Assembly (NCBI GenBank): GCA_040223615.1 | Contig: JAVKFY010000054.1 | Coordinates: 1-64,000, forward strand | DNA length: 64,000 nucleotides | Direction of reading: 5' to 3' | Source: JAVKFY01 sp040223615 | GTDB taxonomy: Bacteria; Pseudomonadota; Alphaproteobacteria; GCA-2731375 | Shown here: piece by piece, positions 8,272 to 16,695 of the stretch | Layout of the letters: each line of letters starts with the position of its first letter | Numbering within the stretch: position 1 is the stretch's first letter | The notes under the pieces: model-generated | What the model saw: the letters and a program-made list of their open reading frames with translations, nothing else | What the model was told of the DNA's origin: nothing | The model's database searches: none | Made by a program: the position numbers and the translations under genes

Positions 8272-8550
8272 ATGTCCAAGCAAACGAAAACCCGTCCCGT
8301 CGAAACCCTGCGCGATGGCGCGATCAAGGCGGCCATCTGGAAGAACGAGAGCGAGAACGGCGCCTTCTTCGCCGTCACCTTCGCCCGGACCTACAAGGAC
8401 GGCGAGGGCAACCTCCACGACACCGACAGCTTCTCCGGCTCCCAGCTTCTGCGCCTGGCCCGCCTCGCGGACAAGGCCTACGACCGTACGAGCAAGCTGA
8501 CCAAGGCCGCGAGGGCGACTGACGAAAACGAGGACGAGGACGAGGCATAA
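8272..8550 (+). CDS. Small island protein, 92 residues
   Basis: Starts at ATG 8272 after an AAAGGAAACGAAA ribosome site. The product begins MSKQTKTRPVETLRDG, continues IKAAIWKNESENGAFFAVTFA and ends in an acidic tail (DENEDEDEA). The middle looks like one or two beta-strands with aromatic residues, reminiscent of small single-strand-binding or DUF736-like island proteins, but I cannot assign a family. Similar proteins are common on alphaproteobacterial conjugative elements. A terminator-like hairpin follows. Confidence 0.7.
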   Translation: MSKQTKTRPVETLRDGAIKAAIWKNESENGAFFAVTFARTYKDGEGNLHDTDSFSGSQLLRLARLADKAYDRTSKLTKAARATDENEDEDEA

Positions 8551-8565
8551 GTCACTTCGCTGCTA

Positions 8566-8600
8566 TCGGCGGGGCCGCGCATCCCGGTCCCGCCGAATTT
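8566..8600 (+). terminator. Terminator-like hairpin
   Basis: TCGGCGGG (8566-8573) pairs with CCCGCCGA (8589-8596), followed by atttctt. It lies 15 bases after the stop of the 92-residue gene. Confidence 0.55.
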
Positions 8601-8675
8601 CTTATCCGCAGGAAATTCAGCCCTTCGAAGCGCTTTTCCTTTGAGCGCCGGAGCGCGCCCGCTACCGTCAATCCA

Positions 8676-9002
8676 ATGAAGATCAAAGGCATGAAACAAA
8701 CCAACAAGAAGGGCAGCGCCCCGCGCCTGCAAAGGGCTGCCGGTTCAGGCACGGGTGGCGAAAGCACGGCCTTCAAGATCAAGCTGCGCGGTAAGGACGG
8801 CGCGCCGCTTTCAATGGACGAGCTGCGGCAGGGCTTCTACGAGATTGCCCGCAAGCTCGCGCCCCTTACCGCCTGCCGCGCCAAGTGGGTCACGGTCTAC
8901 ATGACGATGGTCGACGAGGACGGACGTGAGGTCCGCATCGACGAAAAAGGCGAGTGGACGATCTATCCCTACCGCTGTGCCGCCGACGATCACGGCGCGT
9001 GA
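8676..9002 (+). CDS. Hypothetical island protein, 108 residues
   Basis: The basic first 30 residues look disordered (MKIKGMKQTNKKGSAPR). A compact alpha/beta segment follows (FKIKLRGKDGAPLSMDELRQGFYEIARKL and then WVTVYMTMVDEDG). A second in-frame ATG at 8691 is possible; neither has a strong ribosome site. No recognised domain. Same strand as the preceding small gene, 125 bases downstream. Confidence 0.6.
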   Translation: MKIKGMKQTNKKGSAPRLQRAAGSGTGGESTAFKIKLRGKDGAPLSMDELRQGFYEIARKLAPLTACRAKWVTVYMTMVDEDGREVRIDEKGEWTIYPYRCAADDHGA

Positions 9003-9149
9003 TGGCGCTATTTTCGCCATAGAAGACCGCTGAGGGTGGTGCGGGTCTTATCGCCTACCAAAAGAATAACCCCGAATACGACCTACTCTGCGGGCTTCTA
9101 TGGCCGTTCCGCTGGCAGTACAACTCCTGGGCGCAACGGAGAAATCGCC
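9003..9149. other. Intergenic, convergent
   Basis: 147 bases between convergent genes. Base composition shifts from GC-rich to AT-richer here, marking the edge of the cargo gene at 9.15-9.77 kb. A short repeat, tggcgctattttcgccat, around 9002-9019 is self-complementary and may end transcription. Confidence 0.35.
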
Positions 9150-9773
9150 TCAAATATTGACCAGAATTGATTTGACCGTAGCGTATGAAAGGCAAATGCT
9201 GTTCCACCTACGAGCGCGAGCTTCTCTAAGGTCCTCTACTAGTCTTACGATCTCTTCACCTAGAGAAGATACATCCCTTCTATTTGATGCAATGCGGTCC
9301 TCAACGGAAGAGGAAGTGTCTCGACCCCTTGGTTTCTCCATGCGTTGGCATAGGATAATGCGGTGCATCAGAGCTTCGTGAAGGGCCTTATACTCATGCA
9401 TGTATACTTGATCCAGTTGAAAGTATCTCTCGATTTCTTCAAAGAAGGACTCCAGTTCAAACTGGTGACGCCCACGAAGTGAGCGACCTCTGACTTTCCT
9501 TAGCTCTGCTATTGCAGAATTGTAGGCCTCCATCCGTTCGCTTCTATAATTGTTTCTTTGACTTTCAATGAACCTTGCCACGTCGTTTATGCTTTCGGAG
9601 TCTGATAGCTTGTGAGAGATTGCTGTCAATGATTCCATAAAGTCGCTGTTTATGTCTTTTAGTTGTTCGAATAATGGATCAACATGGGATAGGAAGTAGT
9701 TCTTGCGATCCTCTTCATTTATTCGAAGTGTCTTGAAGATTGCCTCCACCAAACTTGTAGCTTCGCTGATCAT
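9150..9773 (-). CDS. Helical cargo protein of unknown function
   Basis: 207 residues from the ATG that has an AGGAAG site 8 bases upstream; an in-frame ATG 33 bases earlier has no such site. The protein is almost wholly helical and charged, with coiled-coil-like heptads around 25-75 and 105-200 and no signal peptide, membrane span or enzyme motif. It is clearly AT-richer than its neighbours and has different codon use. It sits alone between convergent and co-directional element genes, the usual position of a cargo or defence-type gene. No function can be inferred. Confidence 0.6.
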   Translation of the reverse strand: MISEATSLVEAIFKTLRINEEDRKNYFLSHVDPLFEQLKDINSDFMESLTAISHKLSDSESINDVARFIESQRNNYRSERMEAYNSAIAELRKVRGRSLRGRHQFELESFFEEIERYFQLDQVYMHEYKALHEALMHRIILCQRMEKPRGRDTSSSVEDRIASNRRDVSSLGEEIVRLVEDLREARARRWNSICLSYATVKSILVNI

Positions 9774-9854
9774 CGCATTCTTCCTACTGCTTCTCACAAG
9801 GACCATCCACGACAGAGCCTGGATGGCTTAGACATGTACAGAGTTCTGCATCTC

Positions 9855-10112
9855 CTATCGCCGATCAGCAAGCATTCCGACTGCGGTGGCGGTCGCAAGA
9901 ACGATAATGGCGATCAGCACGAGTGCCGCGATGCCCCGGAGCGCGCGCCGTCCCGCTCTTTCCGGGCTGAACGGCGGCAGGGTTTCAAGAGCGAGGGGCA
10001 TGGCGCGCCAGCCCAGCACGAAAACGAAAAACCCGGCGATGGCCTGCGCAAGACCATTCGTCTGCGGCCCTGCCACAAACGATGCAACCAGCTCCCAGAA
10101 TTGCTCCACCAT
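9855..10112 (-). CDS. Small membrane protein with two spans
   Basis: 85 residues with hydrophobic segments about 20-40 and 58-80 and a short charged loop between them. It follows the 226-residue membrane protein by 22 bases on the same strand and probably shares its operon with the coupling-protein gene. Likely an accessory membrane component of DNA transfer; no family recognised. Confidence 0.55.
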   Translation of the reverse strand: MVEQFWELVASFVAGPQTNGLAQAIAGFFVFVLGWRAMPLALETLPPFSPERAGRRALRGIAALVLIAIIVLATATAVGMLADRR

Positions 10113-10134
10113 CGGCCGGTCTCTTTGCGCTCTT

Positions 10135-10815
10135 CTAGCGGATCGGCCGCGCCGGCCCGAACTCGTCAGCCGGTGCGCCGCTTTCCGCCGGACCTGATGC
10201 CGGGCTCGCGCGCAGCTTGTCGAAGCCTGCGGTCAGCACTTGCAGGCGCACCAGCAGCGCTTCTGCCTTGCGGATGTCGTTGCGCGCAAAGGCGGCGACC
10301 GGCACGCGCCTTTCGCCGTAGCGCATGACGACCTCGACCGCATCGCGGTAAATATGACCGCCCGCGCCGCGCTGAGCCGCCAGACGCTCGTTGTGGGCCT
10401 TTTCGTGCTCTTCGACCGCGAACTGATTCAGCCCTTCGCCGCGCTTGTAGCTCTTGCCGTCGATGGTGATCGCGTCCGGTCTGATCAGGATATCGAGCTG
10501 CCGGCGCCGCCCGAACGTCTCGCCCAGCACCGCGAGCGCAAAGCAAGCGGCAACCCAGATCAAGATGAAGTAGAGCACGTCCTCGGCCGGCATGTTCCTG
10601 ACCGAACCACCGTAGGAAGCGTCGACCAGCAGCTTGCAGCTTCCCAGCATCATCAGCGGCGCGAGCACGATCAGTGTCATCGGCAGCCCTAACGACCACC
10701 AGCCCGACGGCGGCCGGTAGGTACCCGTGATCTGGAACCCAAGCCGGTCCTCGGAAAGTGCGTGCTTTGGCCACGGCGCAAAGCCGGATTCGCTCTCAGC
10801 ACTACTCTGGCTCAT
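10135..10815 (-). CDS. Membrane protein linked to the coupling protein
   Basis: 226 residues: a cytosolic-looking N-terminus (1-35), two hydrophobic segments about 40-62 and 82-103, and a large hydrophilic C-terminal part with charged helices (ERLAAQRGAGG, FARNDIRKAEALLVRLQVL). The start overlaps the end of the coupling-protein gene by 14 bases, so translation is probably coupled. Because that coupling protein lacks its own membrane anchor, this protein is a good candidate for an anchor acting in trans. That role is inference. Confidence 0.6.
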   Translation of the reverse strand: MSQSSAESESGFAPWPKHALSEDRLGFQITGTYRPPSGWWSLGLPMTLIVLAPLMMLGSCKLLVDASYGGSVRNMPAEDVLYFILIWVAACFALAVLGETFGRRRQLDILIRPDAITIDGKSYKRGEGLNQFAVEEHEKAHNERLAAQRGAGGHIYRDAVEVVMRYGERRVPVAAFARNDIRKAEALLVRLQVLTAGFDKLRASPASGPAESGAPADEFGPARPIR

Positions 10816-12394
10816 CGAACTGCCCCCTGAAGAGTTCGTGCTTGTCGTATTTGATGCGCTGCATTACGGCCGGGCTCATGCCCGGCCGCAGGATAAGCTG
10901 ACGCTGCTCGTGATCATCGCGGCCGAAGAAGCGGCAGACCTCTTCGGGCGTGAGCAGCTCGCGCACTTCCATCGACCACGATGAGCCGGTTGCCCCGCTC
11001 TCGCGCTGTTGTTGCGTGACCTCGCTGCCGCGCTCGACGATCAGCGAGGTCTGCCCGCATCGCTCGCTGACATATTTGAGTGTCGTAGTGTCTGAGTTGC
11101 CGAAGAAGACGCAGCAGCCGGCATTACCAAGGAACGTCTCCCAGCCGTCCTTGTAATGGCGCTTTAGCTGTGTCAGGTCCTGCAAGACGATCAGCAGCTT
11201 CATGCCGAAGCCGGCGACGAGCGCAGCCGCCGTCTCGACCTGCTGCATGTAGCCGAGCACATGAAACTCTTCGAGCACGGCCAGCACCGGGATCTCCGGT
11301 TTGGCCTTCTCGCGCTCCATGGCTTCGAGCGCCAGGTTGACGAACAGGCGGAACCACCGGTTGCACGTCGCCATGCGCCCTGCCGGAAGGCACAGATAGA
11401 CGGTGAGGCCGTGGGGCGCCGTCTTGAGGTCGGTGAGCGCGAACTGCTCTTCGGCGGGGTCCGGGGCAAGCGAGTCGCGAAGCTGGGCATAGTCGAGGAA
11501 CTTGGTGTGCCGCCGCGCCGTCGAAAGCACCGACCCCTGCTCCCGGTCGGGTTTTTCGAAGAAGTCCGCCGCGGCGCCTTCGACCAGCCACGAAAGCTGC
11601 GAGAGGCGTTGCCGCTCTGATGGATCATTCTCCAGCTCGCTATCGGCAAGCAGGACGGCTGCGTTCGCTGCCATCTCGCGCCGCAGCCCCTCAAGGCTGG
11701 TCGACTCCTCGCCGTCATGGACAAAGACCGCGCCGTGGGTGAGCAGATCGCGCACCGTGACAAGGCTGCGCCTGCCGGCATGTCCTTCCCAGGTGGCAAC
11801 GTGCAAGATAAGCCCTTCGATGAAGGTGCGGGCCGACTCATCCCAGTGCGGGTCGCGCTCGTTTTCGCTGCGCATGACGATCGCATCGGCGATCAGGCCG
11901 GCATCGACGACGAGCGTGGGGCTATCGGCTTCAAGCAGGCTCATCGGGTTGAAGCCGGCGCGCAGCGGCGCCAGCCGCTGCGCGCAAATTTCGAAGGGAT
12001 CGACGATGCAGACCTTCTGGCCTGCCTCGGCCCGGTGCCGGGCGGTCACACCCGCCAGCTCGCCCTTGGGATCGAGCACTAGCATGGAACCGGCATAGCC
12101 GAGCAGGGTCGGGATCAGGGTCGAGCGGCCCTTGCCCGCCCTTGAGCCGGCACAGAGCACGACATGACGGTCATCGCCGATGCCGAGCGCCTGGCCGCCG
12201 CTGACATAGAATTCGCGGCCGTCATCGCGGACCGCCCCGCCGACCGCGCCAAGGAAGACCTTGGAAGGGCCGTAGGCGAAGGTATCGCTGGCGCCAAGAC
12301 GCGCCGGATCGACAAACGCCGAGAGCGGCGCACTTTGCTTGCGGAGCGACTTGCGCTCGCGCACGCCGCGCGGCAGATCGTCGAGTAAGCCCAT
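10802..12394 (-). CDS. VirD4/TraG-type coupling protein without N-terminal membrane anchor
   Basis: 530 residues. The Walker A region is about 82-92 (AGSRAGKGRST) and Walker B about 105-113 (LVLDPKGEL). The typical later VirD4 blocks follow: LAVLEEFHVLG (second acidic box), GMKLLIVLQDLTQLKR, and NAGCCVFFGNSDTTT. VirD4 proteins normally start with two transmembrane helices; here the protein begins directly with a hydrophilic segment and no span is seen. Role: presents the relaxase-DNA complex to a type IV secretion channel. The next gene overlaps and encodes a membrane protein. Confidence 0.88.
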   Translation of the reverse strand: MGLLDDLPRGVRERKSLRKQSAPLSAFVDPARLGASDTFAYGPSKVFLGAVGGAVRDDGREFYVSGGQALGIGDDRHVVLCAGSRAGKGRSTLIPTLLGYAGSMLVLDPKGELAGVTARHRAEAGQKVCIVDPFEICAQRLAPLRAGFNPMSLLEADSPTLVVDAGLIADAIVMRSENERDPHWDESARTFIEGLILHVATWEGHAGRRSLVTVRDLLTHGAVFVHDGEESTSLEGLRREMAANAAVLLADSELENDPSERQRLSQLSWLVEGAAADFFEKPDREQGSVLSTARRHTKFLDYAQLRDSLAPDPAEEQFALTDLKTAPHGLTVYLCLPAGRMATCNRWFRLFVNLALEAMEREKAKPEIPVLAVLEEFHVLGYMQQVETAAALVAGFGMKLLIVLQDLTQLKRHYKDGWETFLGNAGCCVFFGNSDTTTLKYVSERCGQTSLIVERGSEVTQQQRESGATGSSWSMEVRELLTPEEVCRFFGRDDHEQRQLILRPGMSPAVMQRIKYDKHELFRGQFDEPE

Positions 12395-13323
12395 ACTGCC
12401 GTCCTCCCCCTGATACGGACGGTGATACGGACGGCCCGTGAAGGCCGGGGATCATGTTACCCGCTAATGTTCGCAATGCCAGCATTTCGGGGCAGGTTGC
12501 CGCCGCAGGCGTGGTAAGGCGACGAAGGCGATGGACCCGGCGGTGGTAATCGGACCCACCGCAGGTTGCTTGGTTGCATGCGATGGTATGCGTGCCGCGG
12601 CCGTGGAAACGTCGGAGCAAACCGGCAGAGGGAGCGGATGTTGAGAGGCCTGTGACAAGGGCGCTGGAGCGTGCGGGTAGGCCTTTGGTTGATATCCCTA
12701 AGATAGTTATGTAAACTTAAGATTGTATGGAGGGCGCACTTTTGGGTTTGCTTCGCAAACGCCGGTGCGCCGGCTCCCGGGGGAAGGTGTTCCCCCGCCG
12801 CGGGGCGGCCCCCTTCAAACGGCCCTTGCCAGCCATTGAGGCCGGCCGGGCCGTGGGCGCTCATAGCCGCTTGGGCCTAGTCACTCACACGCCGTGACAG
12901 GCTTGGCTTGGCGCTCTTGGGGCATGGCCCCGCCGCTTGTGGTCCGATTCCCGCCGAAGAATTGCCGGGTGAATCGGTCCGCCAGTGTGGCATCCCCATC
13001 GCCCTTTGAGTTTTTGGGGCGATCCGCAAGGCCGGCAGTGTCCGGCACTCGCGGTTGTTGCGATCCAGACCGTAGCGTTTCGGTAAGCAAAGCGGTCTGC
13101 ATCGCAGCAATCGGCCAAATAGCCGCGCGGATGATGCGGCCGTGGCACGATTGCATGCCGCCCTGCCGGGCGGCCGCCTTTGCATCTCATGCCGGATGGC
13201 CACCGGCGCGCAAAGGCCGGCTGCACGGAGCTGGGCATCTCTCGCAATCTGCCAGCCGTGCAGGTGCACCCACGCGGTGATTGCGAACGGTTTCGTTCGC
13301 AACAACACAAGGGTACACAGGCC
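12395..13323. other. Intergenic region between coupling protein and relaxase genes, contains oriT
   Basis: 929 bases between divergently oriented transfer genes. It holds the nic-like site at 12.73 kb, an AT-rich patch at about 12,690-12,730, and GC-rich flanking inverted repeats. Open frames on the minus strand here run into the antisense of the relaxase gene and show no domain. The promoters of both transfer operons must lie here. Confidence 0.6.
12731..12775 (-). other. oriT: Origin of transfer (oriT), MOBQ nic-type
   Basis: Read on the minus strand, a hairpin GTTTGC-GAA-GCAAAC (12,746-12,760) is followed after five bases by AAGTGCGCCCT (12,731-12,741). The nic region of RSF1010/R1162 and related MOBQ plasmids is TAAGTGCGCCCT preceded by an inverted repeat, so both the sequence and the layout match. 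A second inverted repeat, gccgg-tgcg-ccggc, lies alongside at 12,761-12,774. A MOBQ-like relaxase gene starts 560 bases away, which fits. Confidence 0.8.
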
Positions 13324-14859
13324 ATGGCGATCTATAGCTGCAACCTGTCGAGCATCGGCAAGACCACGCACCGGGAAGGCACCGCCGGCGCCCATATCCG
13401 CTACATCGCCCGCTCCGAAGCGGAGCCGGTCATCATCGCAGCGCATATGCCGGCGCAGCCCGCCGAAGCCCGCAACTGGATCGACCGCGCCGAACGTGCC
13501 GCCCGCAAGAACGCCCGCATGCTCGACAAGATCAGGATCGCCCTGCCGCGCGAGCTGGACGCTGCGCAGCGCGCGCAGCTCGTGCGCGATTTCATGGACG
13601 ACCTGACCGGCGGGGAGCGCGTGCCGTGGTTTGCAGCTATTCACCAGACGGGCGATGACGCCCACAATCCCCATGTCCATATCGACGTTCACGACCGCGG
13701 CATCGATACAGGCCGTCGCGTATTGAGGCTGTCCGATTCCACGCGTGACCGCATCAAGGCGGGTTTGCCCGGTCCCAAGGCGGTCGACTGGATCAGGGAG
13801 CGGTGGGAGGCCGTGTGCAACAGCGCGCTTGAAGCCGCCGGCCACGATGCCCGCATCGACCGGCGCACCCTGAAGGGCCAGGGCATCGACCGGCTTCCCA
13901 CCATCCATGAAGGGCCGCGCGCCTCCCACATCAACGACAATGTGAGCCGCCCGAAATCCAGACGACGCACCAACGGCTGCGGCCGTGTGATCGACTATCC
14001 AGCGATCGACAAGGGGCAAACCCGTCGCGAGTTCAATGCGCACATCATTGACCTCAATCTTGAGCGTGCCATCCGCTCCGGCAATCCCGAAGCGGCAGCC
14101 TGGGCCGCCTTCGAACGGGACCAGGCGGATAAAGACCGCGCGCTCGAAAAACAGCTAAAGGCCGATCAGCGCGCCCGCACGCAAGAATTGCGCAGCGCCT
14201 CCGCGGTCTACACGGCGCAGCAGCGGCGCGTGCGGGCCGAGCAGCGCCTCAAGGCGCGCCAGAACCGCAAGGACGTGCAGGAGCGGTTCCAGGCCCGCCG
14301 CGAAAGCATGCGCGGCGCCCATGATGAGCAGCACCAGGCCCTGAGACGCAAGCAGCGCGGGCTGCTCGCGCGGATCGCAAGACGCCTTTCGCGAAACGTG
14401 AGAGCGCGCCACATGGAGACCCGCGTCCGCCAGATCGAAGCTCACCGCGAAGAGCGCCGGCTGCTGAGTGAAGCCTACGCGCTCGCCCTTGCGCAGACCC
14501 GCGATGCGCTGACGGAGCGGTACGCGGGGCAGTACGAGGAAATCGAAGCCGCGCGCACTGCGCATCTTGGCCAGCTCGAAGAGCGCCACGCCGAAGCCGT
14601 ACGCTTTGCCGATGTGCTGCGCCAGCAGCGCGAGGCCGAACGTGAACAGCACCGCGCCCTCACCGAGAACAAGATCGCCGAATGGAAGCGCGCTCACAAC
14701 AAACAGCAGCAGCCCGCCTCGCGCCTCAGGGAAGACTTCAAACAGGCAGATGGCCGCGAGCAGGCGCGGCGGGATGCCATCGCCCGCGCGATCAAGAAGG
14801 TGGAGGGCAAGGAAGACGACGAGCGCAAACGCGGCCCCGGCGGCGGACGCGACCGGTAG
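13324..14859 (+). CDS. MobA/MobL-type relaxase (MOBQ)
   Basis: 511 residues. The N-terminal relaxase domain (about 1-210) has a probable catalytic Tyr at residue 27 (HIRYIAR) and the three-histidine metal site: His107 (AIHQTG) with His117 and His119 (HNPHVHI). The rest (about 240-511) is a very long, Arg/Glu/Gln-rich helical region without primase features. The C-terminal tail (about 485-500) contains ARRDAIARAIKKVEGKE, repeated in the 222-residue protein at 16 kb. The start is set by family homology; the longer open frame before it is the non-coding leader. It nicks oriT and pilots the strand. Confidence 0.88.
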   Translation: MAIYSCNLSSIGKTTHREGTAGAHIRYIARSEAEPVIIAAHMPAQPAEARNWIDRAERAARKNARMLDKIRIALPRELDAAQRAQLVRDFMDDLTGGERVPWFAAIHQTGDDAHNPHVHIDVHDRGIDTGRRVLRLSDSTRDRIKAGLPGPKAVDWIRERWEAVCNSALEAAGHDARIDRRTLKGQGIDRLPTIHEGPRASHINDNVSRPKSRRRTNGCGRVIDYPAIDKGQTRREFNAHIIDLNLERAIRSGNPEAAAWAAFERDQADKDRALEKQLKADQRARTQELRSASAVYTAQQRRVRAEQRLKARQNRKDVQERFQARRESMRGAHDEQHQALRRKQRGLLARIARRLSRNVRARHMETRVRQIEAHREERRLLSEAYALALAQTRDALTERYAGQYEEIEAARTAHLGQLEERHAEAVRFADVLRQQREAEREQHRALTENKIAEWKRAHNKQQQPASRLREDFKQADGREQARRDAIARAIKKVEGKEDDERKRGPGGGRDR

Positions 14860-14888
14860 CAATCAGAACCCGAACGAAAGGCAACGAC

Positions 14889-15278
14889 ATGCTGGAACGA
14901 ACACGAACCGAAGATGAGGTTGAGCAGGCGCTCGACGTCCTGGACAGAAAGCGCGACCGGGCGCAGAGCAAGAACGAGCCGATCACGGCCAACGAGCTGA
15001 CCGCGCGCGAGCGGCTGAATGATGCCCTGCTCCATGCCCGCGAAGTCAGCTTTGCGTGGGATAGCAAGTCGCGCCGCCTGATCGTGCAGGCTCGCGACCT
15101 TTTGCGCGATTACTACGCCGATCAGCCGCAGGCGCATATGAAGAAGGACCTGGATCACTGCGAGCAGGCCCTGAGAGAACTGGCACGAACCGATGCCATC
15201 GACCGTGCCATGACGAACGTGGAGCGCAAGCAACGCGGGGCGCACGAGCGCAACGGCGGACTAAACCGAGGCCGGTGA
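14889..15278 (+). CDS. Helical accessory protein downstream of the relaxase
   Basis: 129 residues, almost fully helical and charged, no membrane segments. ATG 14889 follows an AAAGGCAACGAC site 29 bases after the relaxase stop, so it is very probably in the same operon. The end is basic (ERKQRGAHERNGGLNRGR), which may contact DNA. It could be a relaxosome accessory protein analogous to MobC, but no sequence match to MobC is visible. Confidence 0.6.
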   Translation: MLERTRTEDEVEQALDVLDRKRDRAQSKNEPITANELTARERLNDALLHAREVSFAWDSKSRRLIVQARDLLRDYYADQPQAHMKKDLDHCEQALRELARTDAIDRAMTNVERKQRGAHERNGGLNRGR

Positions 15279-15288
15279 GTGCGCCTTC

Positions 15289-15894
15289 CTATGCGGCGGC
15301 GCAGTTGAACATCGGCGTGAGGATGCGAAGATGGCGCTGCTCGCGCTTCACCACACGTGGCAGAAGTTTCTTCGGGCCGCCCTGAACGCGCTCGGCTTCG
15401 GACGACACCAATTTGGACGCCGACATAATGAACCCGAGATAGAACTTCGGCGCGAACTCTTCACAGAACTTCAGCCCCTCGCAGATCAGCGTAAATGCTA
15501 CGGCACGCGGCTCGTCGATGACACGCTGGCCGATGATCTTTTCCGCGATCCCCATCATGTTGCTCTCGGGCGTGTAGACCTGCCATGGCACCTCTAACGC
15601 TGGTCCGGCGAATCCCTTTTCTTCGGCAAATCCCCATTCGTCGTGGATGCCTACCAGCAAACCAACCAGAAAATCGTGATAGAGTCCGGGATCGCGCCGT
15701 TCGCATAGATGGAGTCCAGTCCGCACCATGAGCGCCGCCGTCGACCACGCGCGCGTTTGCGCGCCCAGCCCGCACGTATCCGGGTGGCTCAGTTCCCATT
15801 CCGCCATCTTGCGAAATGGCTCGGGCCAATACGGACCCGCATTGGCCACATATGTATCGAATATGTACCTTCCTAGCTCCTCACTCTCCGCCAT
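15289..15894 (-). CDS. Cargo protein of unknown function, 201 residues
   Basis: Soluble, no signal peptide or membrane span, rich in aromatic residues and several Cys (for example HLCERRDPGLYHDF, ICEGLKFCEE). No catalytic motif recognised. The start ATG has a GAGAGGGAG site. It is convergent with the relaxase operon (10 bases between stops) and divergent from the next gene, so it is transcriptionally isolated, as cargo genes often are. Confidence 0.6.
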   Translation of the reverse strand: MAESEELGRYIFDTYVANAGPYWPEPFRKMAEWELSHPDTCGLGAQTRAWSTAALMVRTGLHLCERRDPGLYHDFLVGLLVGIHDEWGFAEEKGFAGPALEVPWQVYTPESNMMGIAEKIIGQRVIDEPRAVAFTLICEGLKFCEEFAPKFYLGFIMSASKLVSSEAERVQGGPKKLLPRVVKREQRHLRILTPMFNCAAA

Positions 15895-15981
15895 TACTCC
15901 CTCTCATTATTTCAAACTATTCCATCTAAAGTTTCTCACATTTTTCCAAACTCCGTCAAAAAGTGCGCGAGAACTAACCGC

Positions 15982-16650
15982 ATGAAGTCGCCTCGACACT
16001 CCGCCCGAGACGCCTTCGACGAGGCGAATGAGGCATTGGTAGCTTGGCGCGAGCAGCAGAAAATTGCGCTTACCCCTGCTCAGCGCAGAACGTTCGAGTT
16101 GGCCCGAGAAAAGGCCGGGCAGCTTCAACGGGCGAAGACCGATGAGCTGGAAGGACGTAAGAACGACGATATCCACAAAGAGATGCGCGCGCGCCTGATG
16201 CGTACGCCAAACCTTGAGCTGAAACTACGCGGCAAACCGGTACGCATAACCCAGGTTCTCGCCGATCAAATTATCGCCGAATACCTCCAGCCGGGGGCTG
16301 CACCGCAATTTGCGTCTTATCGCCACGAGATCGAACAGGCGGAGCGCGATGCCACAGCGAAGGTTGAGCGCACGCACGCGCAAGAGGTCAAAAAGTTGGG
16401 CTACACGGAGCAGCGCAAGCTCGATGCGCTGTTGCGGCAGTTCGAGCAGGCAAGACTGACAAAGGACCGCAACCGGCGAGAGTTCACGCGCGCGGGCCGG
16501 ACCGGCGTGGCGCGTGATGCGTTTGAGAAGGCTGCTGACCGCGATCATGTGCGGGAAGAGGCAATCGCGCAGGCGATAGCCAAGGTTGAGAAGAAAGAAG
16601 ACGAAGAGAAGCAGCAGCGTTTGAAGGATGAGTTCAACAGAGTGCGGTAG
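15982..16650 (+). CDS. Coiled-coil protein sharing the relaxase tail motif
   Basis: 222 residues, highly charged and helical throughout; no enzyme motif. Its last 40 residues (REEAIAQAIAKVEKKEDEE) closely match the C-terminal tail of the element's relaxase (RRDAIARAIKKVEGKEDDE). The ribosome site is weak (gagaa). It may have been derived from a relaxase C-terminus or may bind the same partner as the relaxase. The upstream 87 bases are AT-rich and form a divergent promoter region with the preceding cargo gene. Confidence 0.65.
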   Translation: MKSPRHSARDAFDEANEALVAWREQQKIALTPAQRRTFELAREKAGQLQRAKTDELEGRKNDDIHKEMRARLMRTPNLELKLRGKPVRITQVLADQIIAEYLQPGAAPQFASYRHEIEQAERDATAKVERTHAQEVKKLGYTEQRKLDALLRQFEQARLTKDRNRREFTRAGRTGVARDAFEKAADRDHVREEAIAQAIAKVEKKEDEEKQQRLKDEFNRVR

Positions 16651-16695
16651 CCGCCGCCGTTCCCTGGCGGCGGCGATGCCGGGCTAGAAGCCCGG
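16650..16695. terminator. Two adjacent hairpins between convergent genes
   Basis: GCCGCCGCC (16650-16658) pairs perfectly with GGCGGCGGC (16666-16674). Immediately after, CCGGGCT-aga-AGCCCGG (16679-16695) overlaps the stop codon of the opposing small gene. No T-tract follows, so termination efficiency is uncertain; the placement between convergent stops suggests a two-way transcription block. Confidence 0.45.

Noticed and set aside
7632..8378. Minus-strand frame in the gap before the 92-residue island gene
   Set aside because: Runs antisense into that gene, lacks a ribosome site and any recognisable domain.
12877..14043. Long minus-strand frame over the relaxase gene
   Set aside because: Antisense shadow of a well-supported relaxase with all catalytic motifs; product has low-complexity composition.
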